This document shows positions 59,055-64,000 of a DNA stretch of 64,000 nt, piece by piece (within the stretch, counting starts at the first letter, position 1; every line of letters begins with the position of its first letter). The notes below the pieces were generated by a model, which was not told the DNA's origin, searched no databases, and worked only from the letters and a program-made list of their open reading frames with translations. The DNA comes from JAEUIV01 sp033763795 (GTDB lineage Bacteria > Planctomycetota > Phycisphaerae > Phycisphaerales > UBA1924), in contig JANRJV010000028.1 of NCBI GenBank assembly GCA_033763795.1, forward strand, positions 18,377 through 82,376, written 5' to 3'. The translations under genes and the position numbers were made by a program.

Positions 59055-60014
59055 ATGGCTCACGTTTCCATCCCGCCGCCGTTCGACTCCGTGTGCCGCG
59101 TGTTCCTGGGCTACCTGCGCGTTGAGTGCGGGCTGTCGGCGAACACGCTGGAGGCGTACGCGCGGGATCTTCGCGATCTGGCGGTGGAGCTGAACGAGTC
59201 GGAGATCCCGGCGTTGTCGGAGGTTCAGCCGGCGGACCTGGCGCGGCACGTCGGGGGCCTGAGCGCGCGGCGGAAGATGGCGGCGTCTTCGGTGGCGCGG
59301 CATCTGGCGACGCTGCGGGTCTTTTTCCGGTGGCTCAAGTCCGAGGGGCGGATCGAGCGCGACCCGACGGAGTGGCTGGAGAGGCCTGCGCAGTGGCAGC
59401 GTCTGCCGATGATCCTGACTCCCCAGAACATGCGGGCGCTGATCGCGGCGCCGGAGCTGGCGGCGGCGCTGGCGGCGGCCGAGCCCGCGGCGGAGCGCGG
59501 GCCGCCCCTGTGGATCCGCGACAAGGCGATCCTCGAGCTGATGTACGCGTGCGGGCTGCGCGCCTCGGAAGTGGGGCTGCTGACGGTCGAGGGGGTGAAG
59601 CCCGGCCTGCGGGCGGCGGTGGTCACCGGGAAGGGGAACAAGCAGCGGATCGTCCCGTTCGGGAAGCCCGCGGCGGGTGCGCTGGAGCGCTACGTGCTGA
59701 AGTGTCGCCCGCTGCTGGTGAGGCCCGACGGGCGCGACAAGGGTCGGATGTTCCTGTCGCGGACGGGCCGGCCGCTGGAGCGCGTGGCGATCTGGCAGCT
59801 CGTGAAGCGCTACGCGGCGATCGCCGGGCTGCGCGACGTGCACCCGCACCTGCTGCGGCACAGCTTCGCGACGGACCTTCTGCGCGGCGGGGCGGACCTG
59901 CGCGTCGTGCAGGAGTTCCTGGGCCACTCGAACATCACGACGACGCAGATCTACACGCGGATCGACGCGCCGCGGCTGCGCGAGGTGCACAAGAAGTTCC
60001 ATCCGCGGGCGTGA
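59055..60014 (+). CDS. Tyrosine recombinase of the XerC/XerD type
   Basis: 319 aa. Core-binding domain with FLGYLRVECGLSANTLEAYARDLRDL and SVARHLATLRVFFRWLKSEGRIERDPTEWLE. Catalytic domain: Arg in YACGLRASEVGLL, Lys in VTGKGNKQRIVPF, His-x-x-Arg in HPHLLRHSFATDLLRGGADLRVVQEFLGHSNITTT, and the Tyr of QIYTRID. All six active residues are present and the C terminus (LREVHKKFHPRA) is as in XerD. It resolves chromosome dimers at dif; whether it is XerC or XerD cannot be told without the partner. Shine-Dalgarno GGAGG before ATG 59055. Confidence 0.93.
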   Translation: MAHVSIPPPFDSVCRVFLGYLRVECGLSANTLEAYARDLRDLAVELNESEIPALSEVQPADLARHVGGLSARRKMAASSVARHLATLRVFFRWLKSEGRIERDPTEWLERPAQWQRLPMILTPQNMRALIAAPELAAALAAAEPAAERGPPLWIRDKAILELMYACGLRASEVGLLTVEGVKPGLRAAVVTGKGNKQRIVPFGKPAAGALERYVLKCRPLLVRPDGRDKGRMFLSRTGRPLERVAIWQLVKRYAAIAGLRDVHPHLLRHSFATDLLRGGADLRVVQEFLGHSNITTTQIYTRIDAPRLREVHKKFHPRA

Positions 60015-60099
60015 TTGCGGCTGCGGCGAGCGGAGCGGCGTGCATTGGGGGAACGGCGCGCGGGTTGAGCGCGGGTTGAACGCGCGGTTGCTGGCGCGC

Positions 60100-61038
60100 T
60101 CAGATCGGGCGCTTGGTGGAGTCGCCCGGCTCCCAGTGCTCGGGGCGGACTGCTGCGGGCTTGAAGGCGGGCGGTGCGGCGCGAGCGGGGGCGGCTCCCG
60201 AGGCGGCGAGGGCGGTGTCGCCCGGGTCGCCGCCGATGGCCATGTTTAGGGCGCCGACGGCGCGGGGGACGGCGAGCTGACCGAGCTTGGCGGCGCGGAT
60301 CTCGCGCTCGACGCGCTCGTCGAGCTCGCTGACGGCGGTGACGATGAAGCCGGCCTCGATGCCGGCGCGGAAGCGGAGCGTGGAGAAGATGAGGCCCGCG
60401 AGCAGTGCGAGGGGCATGAACAGCCGCGTGGCGTAGAGCGTGAGAACCGGCGGGGCGTCGCTGCGGGCGGCGCGCACGGCGGCGGACTCGGCGACGAGCG
60501 TGTCGTACGCGGTGAAGACGCCGCCGTAGGAGAGCTCGGGGAGCAGGCGGCCCAGCGGCAGGGCGAGCAGGACGATGAGCAGCGTCAGCGACGTGGCGGT
60601 GACGGCGCGCTCGACGCCCGGCACCTGGGCGCCGGCGGCGATGACCACGCCCTGGAGCAGCAGGACGGAGAGCAGCAGCGCGGAGATGACTCCCGCGGCC
60701 TGCACGAGGGTGGTGATGCGGCGGATGAGGGCGTCGGTGGCGCCGGGGGCGATGTTGACCTCGGCGCGGGCGGGCTGGTCTTCACGCAGGGCTTCGGCGG
60801 TGCGGCGGGCCTGCTCGTCGGCGGTGCGGGGCGAGGTTGAGCGGACGACGCGCGGTGGCGCTTCGGGGGCGGCCGGGTCGGGGGCGACGCGCTCGACGCG
60901 CGCGTCGGTGAAGTGGACCGCCATCCAGACGGCGGTCTGAGCGGCGAGCGCGAGGGCCAGGACCGCGGCGCAGACCGTGACCCCGAAGCGCAGGTGCGCG
61001 AGGGCCGCGGACATATGGGGTCGAGGCTGGTAGGTCAC
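60100..61038 (-). CDS. Membrane protein of unknown function (312 aa)
   Basis: 312 aa from GTG 61038, chosen because GGAG lies 8 bases upstream (ATG 61014 has no ribosome site). Hydrophobic segments at about 15-42 (FGVTVCAAVLALALAAQTAVWMAV), 115-135, 145-165 and 205-225, with a charged, Pro-rich periplasmic-type loop after the first. A conserved-looking part AELDERVEREIRAAKLGQLAVPRAVGALNMAIGG precedes an Ala/Pro-rich tail. I do not recognise a family. It converges with the recombinase gene. Confidence 0.65.
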   Translation of the reverse strand: MTYQPRPHMSAALAHLRFGVTVCAAVLALALAAQTAVWMAVHFTDARVERVAPDPAAPEAPPRVVRSTSPRTADEQARRTAEALREDQPARAEVNIAPGATDALIRRITTLVQAAGVISALLLSVLLLQGVVIAAGAQVPGVERAVTATSLTLLIVLLALPLGRLLPELSYGGVFTAYDTLVAESAAVRAARSDAPPVLTLYATRLFMPLALLAGLIFSTLRFRAGIEAGFIVTAVSELDERVEREIRAAKLGQLAVPRAVGALNMAIGGDPGDTALAASGAAPARAAPPAFKPAAVRPEHWEPGDSTKRPI

Positions 61039-61125
61039 GCCGACAGCTCCGCGGGGCGCTGGTGTGGCGGCCTCGCGGGGCAGATATCGGCCCGTCCGGG
61101 GTGCGGCTCGACCGTCCGCGGGGAG

Positions 61126-61806
61126 TTACACGCGGCGGCGACGCGGAATCACGACGAGCCCGGCGGCGCCGCTGAGGAGGAGCGCGGCCGCGGGCGCGGG
61201 GACCTCGATGCCGTACTGCAGATGGTCGACTTCCCAGTCCTGCGAGTCGGGCATCTCGATCTCGATGGCGGTGACGCCGGTCGAGACGACAGCGCCGAAG
61301 AAGCGGTCCTCGGCGGTGCCGCCGAAGGTGTCGCCATCGCCGAGGAGGCTGGTGATGTCGCCGACGAGCCCGCCGGCGTCATAGACGCGGAAGTTGACGG
61401 TGCCCGAGCCGACGCCGGTGGCGGTGATGCCGACGTCGGTCCAGACGATGCCGACGTGCGTTGGGAGACCGCCGAGGGCCATGGCGTCGAATTCGAAGCG
61501 GAGGACGTTGGTGGTGAGTGCGATGAGCGATCGGCCGGCGATGCCGCTGCCGTCGATCGCGCCGTCGTCGGCGTCGACGGAGTCGGTCTGGAGGCCCGGG
61601 AAGGTGATGGCCGTGCCGGGGGAGGCGAGCGTGACGCCCAGGGTGTTCAGGGCACCGTCCTCGAAGTTCTCGAGCTCGAAGCGGCTGAAGGTGACGGCGG
61701 CGAACGGGCTGTCCGCCTCAGAGAGGTACGGACCGAGGATCCCTCCGGCGAAGGAGGACGACGCGATGAAAGCCGACGCCGCGGCTGCTGCGAGAACGGT
61801 GTTCAT
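61126..61806 (-). CDS. Secreted PEP-CTERM-like tagged protein (226 aa)
   Basis: 226 aa. Signal peptide (MNTVLAAAAASAFIASSSFAGG), a beta-rich domain with motifs such as FENFEDGALNTLGV and FGAVVSTGVTAIEIEMPDSQDWEVDHLQYGIEVPAP, then a tail VPAPAAALLLSGAAGLVVIP + RRRRV. 'DDW.VD...Y' before 'VPxPA' is common in VPLPA/PEP-CTERM surface proteins that resemble carbohydrate-binding or lectin-like folds. Start ATG 61806 with GGAG upstream; an in-frame ATG at 61821 is an alternative. Fourth protein in the window with this tail type. Confidence 0.75.
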   Translation of the reverse strand: MNTVLAAAAASAFIASSSFAGGILGPYLSEADSPFAAVTFSRFELENFEDGALNTLGVTLASPGTAITFPGLQTDSVDADDGAIDGSGIAGRSLIALTTNVLRFEFDAMALGGLPTHVGIVWTDVGITATGVGSGTVNFRVYDAGGLVGDITSLLGDGDTFGGTAEDRFFGAVVSTGVTAIEIEMPDSQDWEVDHLQYGIEVPAPAAALLLSGAAGLVVIPRRRRV

Positions 61807-62024
61807 TTCTCTCTTCTCCATTGGGCCGCCGGGCGGCGGCGGTGTCCCTGTGCGGAGCAGAGTGTGACACGAGTCATCGGAGGCGGCAACTCTCGTCCGA
61901 AAATACGGGCCGGGGGCTCGGGCGGGGGCGGCGCCGCTGGCGGCGGGCGGTCCCGGTCGCGGAGGGCGATCCGGTGCGGAGTGGCGACGGGGGATCTGGA
62001 GTTGCCGGGCGGGGCGGGCTACCA

Positions 62025-62044
62025 TTTTCAAGGAAAATTGAAAA
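62025..62044. promoter_or_regulatory. AT-rich inverted repeat upstream of mqnC
   Basis: TTTTCAA (62025-62031) and TTGAAAA (62038-62044) are a perfect 7-bp inverted repeat with a 6-base spacer GGAAAA, an isolated AT-rich patch in strongly GC-rich DNA, 60 bases before ATG 62105. It looks like an operator or a promoter region for mqnC. Confidence 0.5.
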
Positions 62045-62104
62045 CACGCGGACGCGGGCGGGGGGCATCGCCAGCGTGGTTCTGCCGTAGCTTTGGATCC
62101 GTTC

Positions 62105-63565
62105 ATGACGACACGACCGACCGGAACCGTCCCGACCTCGCCGCACACTGATCCGATGGACGGCGGTTTTCTTGCAGACGTCGCGGCGGGGGCGGTGCGG
62201 CTGACGCCCGAGCAGGGTCTGGAGCTGCTGCGCGCGGCGCCGACGATGACGCTGGGGCGGTACGCCGACGCGCGGTGCCGGAGGGTGCACGGCGACACGA
62301 TCCGGACGTACATCATCGACCGGAACATCAACTACACGAACGTGTGCAATGCTAAGTGCACGTTCTGCGCGTTCCGGCGCGACGGCGACGAGCACGACGC
62401 GTACACGCTCGAGCCCGAGCAGATCCACGAGAAGATCGCGGAGCTGGTGGCGATCGGGGGCACGCAGATCCTGATGCAGGGGGGGATGAACCCGGCGCTG
62501 CCGCTGGACTGGTACCTGAAGCTGCTGCGGTCGATCAAAGAGAAGTTCCCGCAGGTTCACGTGCACGCGTTCAGCCCGCCGGAGTTCATTGAGTTCGTGC
62601 ATTTCTTCGATCCGCCGGGGTCGACGCTGGAGGAGAAGATCCGCTGGGTGATGGTGCGGCTGCGTGAGGCGGGGCTGGACTCGCTGCCGGGGGGCGGGGG
62701 CGAGATCTTCGCGGGCCCGGTGCGGCGGAAGATCGGCCTTGGCAAGTGCGACGCCGAGGCGTGGCTGACGACGATGTACGTGGCGCACACGCTGGGGATG
62801 TTCACGAGCGCGACGATGATGTTCGGGCACATCGAGGGGTACGCCGACCGCGTGCATCACATGGCGCTGGTGCGGAGCTGGCAGGACCGGGCGCTCAGGG
62901 AGGGGGCGAGCGACGAGGCGTTGGCAGGGGCGCCGGCGGGGTCGCGCTCGGCGGCGATGGGTCACTACAAGGCGTTCATCAGCTGGCCCTTCCAGCGTGA
63001 GAACACTCCGCTGGGCCGGGTGCGCGACTGGGCGGACGGCAGCCGGGCGGAAGAGCTGCTTCCCAACGCGGTCTTCCCGGGCGATGCGGTGGCGAACCTC
63101 ACGGGCGACGGCGATCCGAGGGCGCACGCGGAGTTCGGGCGGCGCGTGCGGCGGAGCGGGGCGGTCGATTACCTGCGGACGCAGGCGCTCAGCCGCCTGT
63201 TCCTGGACAACATCTATTCGATCGGGGCGAGCTGGGTGACGATGGGGCCTCACATCGGTCAGGTGGCGCTGTCGTTCGGGGCGAACGACATGGGCAGCGT
63301 GATGATGGAGGAGAACGTCGTGTCGGCGGCGGGGACGACGTACTGCCTGAACGAGCCGGTGCTGTGCCGGCTGATCCGCGAGGCGGGGTTCGTTCCCGTG
63401 CAGCGCGACAACGCGTACGACCTGCTGCGGGTGCACGCGGGCGAGCAGAGCCCGGACCTGCGCGTGGGCGACTGGTCGCAGCACCGCGTGAAGAAGCTGC
63501 ACCAGCAGACGCAGGCGCCCCGGGCGGCGCAGAAGGTCGAGCTGACGGCGAGCGCGGCGAAGTGA
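62105..63565 (+). CDS. mqnC: Cyclic dehypoxanthinyl futalosine synthase (menaquinone biosynthesis)
   Basis: 486 aa, about 100 longer than usual. Radical-SAM enzyme of the futalosine pathway. The cluster motif is NINYTNVCNAKCTFCAFRRDG (CxxxCxxC), then ILMQGGMNPALPLDWY, HAFSPPEFIEF and LDSLPGGGGEIFAGPVRRKI, all MqnC hallmarks (MqnE has different loops). The extra residues, about 270-340, form a charged insertion between the two halves (QDRALREGASDEALAGAPAG, RVRDWADGSRAEELLPNA). Start ATG 62105; TTG 62093 and ATG 62156 are alternatives. It implies respiration through menaquinone. Confidence 0.93.
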   Translation: MTTRPTGTVPTSPHTDPMDGGFLADVAAGAVRLTPEQGLELLRAAPTMTLGRYADARCRRVHGDTIRTYIIDRNINYTNVCNAKCTFCAFRRDGDEHDAYTLEPEQIHEKIAELVAIGGTQILMQGGMNPALPLDWYLKLLRSIKEKFPQVHVHAFSPPEFIEFVHFFDPPGSTLEEKIRWVMVRLREAGLDSLPGGGGEIFAGPVRRKIGLGKCDAEAWLTTMYVAHTLGMFTSATMMFGHIEGYADRVHHMALVRSWQDRALREGASDEALAGAPAGSRSAAMGHYKAFISWPFQRENTPLGRVRDWADGSRAEELLPNAVFPGDAVANLTGDGDPRAHAEFGRRVRRSGAVDYLRTQALSRLFLDNIYSIGASWVTMGPHIGQVALSFGANDMGSVMMEENVVSAAGTTYCLNEPVLCRLIREAGFVPVQRDNAYDLLRVHAGEQSPDLRVGDWSQHRVKKLHQQTQAPRAAQKVELTASAAK

Positions 63566-63647
63566 TACACGCGATGTGACGCGCGGCTGACCCCGCAATG
63601 ACTGGGAGTTGGCCCGCGGAGCGGCGGGCGGGATCGGCGCGCGGCGA

Positions 63648-63653
63648 TACACT
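63648..63653 (+). promoter_or_regulatory. Possible -10 element TACACT for the nitroreductase gene
   Basis: TACACT lies 30 bases before ATG 63684; a CCGGAG ribosome site follows it, so a short led transcript is likely. Confidence 0.35.
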
Positions 63654-63683
63654 CGCGGGCGGTCATACCGGAGACGCAATGCG

Positions 63684-64000
63684 ATGAAGCCCGTGCCCGC
63701 CGAGACGTATCTCGAGAACCTGAACTGGCGCTACGCGACGAAGAAGTTCGACGCGACGAAGAAGATTCCCGATGCGCAGTGGAAGGCGCTGGAGCAGGCG
63801 ATGGTGCTGGCGCCGTCGTCGTACGGGCTGCAGCCCCTGAAGTTCGTGGTGGTGACGGACGCGGCGGTGCGGGCCAAGCTGAAGGCGGCGGCGTGGAACC
63901 AGCCGCAGGTGACGGAGGCGTCGCACGTGGTGGTGTTCTGCCGGCTGCTGAATCCTTCCGCGGCGGACGTGGACGCGTACATGGCGCGGATCGCGGAGGT
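63684..64000 (+). CDS. Nitroreductase/NfsB-like flavoprotein (partial, 3' end outside window)
   Basis: The first 106 codons are in the window. LNWRYATKKFDATKKIPDAQWKALEQAMVLAPSSYGLQPLKFVVVTD is the N-terminal FMN-binding and substrate region of NfsB/NfnB-type NAD(P)H nitroreductases (R-x-A-T-K-x-F, then APSSxGxQPxxF). Such enzymes are FMN-dependent homodimers that reduce nitro compounds or quinones. ATG 63684 is behind CCGGAG; an ATG at 63679 is followed by a stop after two codons. Confidence 0.88.
   Translation, partial: MKPVPAETYLENLNWRYATKKFDATKKIPDAQWKALEQAMVLAPSSYGLQPLKFVVVTDAAVRAKLKAAAWNQPQVTEASHVVVFCRLLNPSAADVDAYMARIAE

Noticed and set aside
59055..60014. Integrase of a mobile element with attachment sites
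   Set aside because: The protein has the length and C terminus of housekeeping XerC/D, and no tRNA, direct repeats or phage-like genes are nearby.

Overview
The window is very GC-rich chromosomal DNA in which almost every codon ends in G or C. It carries 57 protein genes that I can support, two of them cut by the window ends, and no rRNA, tRNA, CRISPR array or insertion sequence that I can recognise. The gene set suggests a Gram-negative planctomycete, probably Phycisphaerae. It includes flagellar rod, L-ring and FlgA genes, a futalosine-pathway menaquinone enzyme (MqnC), a long LeuRS, a FloA/NfeD operon, TonB and M16 envelope proteins, and several secreted proteins ending in a Pro-Ala-Pro + hydrophobic stretch + poly-Arg sorting tag. 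The lineage is inference from gene content; there is no marker rRNA here.

Layout. 0-8 kb: the end of metG, a tiny secreted protein, a possible peptidoglycan-recycling pair (GH20 hexosaminidase + AnmK), a pseudouridine synthase, and an active/inactive pair of M16 peptidases ending at a strong terminator. 8-13.5 kb: a complete branched-chain amino acid type ABC importer (livKHMGF). 13.7-23 kb: TlpA-like thioredoxin, ThpR, a HAD hydrolase, a GlmU-like protein, YicC, SecG, an Rrf2 regulator, a TonB-like protein and TrpE. 23-27.6 kb: NfeD protease/NfeD/FloA, a fluoride channel and a Nudix hydrolase. 27.7-40.6 kb: a broken dcw-like neighbourhood, with murC-murB on one strand and ddl-ftsQ-like on the other, separated by a glycosyltransferase, a methyltransferase/flavoprotein pair, an orphan sensor, a VWA protein and GreA; RuvB follows. 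40.7-46.6 kb: two tagged secreted proteins, a metallo-beta-lactamase-fold enzyme, an aminoglycoside-phosphotransferase-like kinase and a PDZ-like secreted protein. 47-54 kb: LeuRS, FolC, a less GC-rich islet with two small orphan genes, and PdxJ. 54-64 kb: a heptamer-repeat intergenic region, a Tat-exported MBL enzyme, a flagellar operon (small ORF-flgF-flgG-flgA-flgH), a XerC/D recombinase, a membrane protein, another tagged protein, MqnC and a partial nitroreductase.

Two window-scale signals stand out. First, the plus strand is C-rich for genes of either orientation up to about 49.8 kb and G-rich for genes of either orientation after about 49.9 kb. The change falls inside an intact leuS, which is what a leading/lagging strand switch at a replication origin would look like. 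Second, many genes without a Shine-Dalgarno sequence carry a TAnnnT (often TACACT) hexamer ending 6-11 bases before the start codon, which points to leaderless or nearly leaderless mRNAs. Other genes (signal-peptide proteins, secG, greA, floA, xerC/D) have normal Shine-Dalgarno sequences. I did not find an obvious new defence or mobile system; the novelty candidates are small: a 73-aa ORF coupled to flgF, a 74-aa secreted protein that is almost all sorting signals, a period-7 repeat with a G-quadruplex motif in a divergent promoter region, and the small genes near the skew switch.
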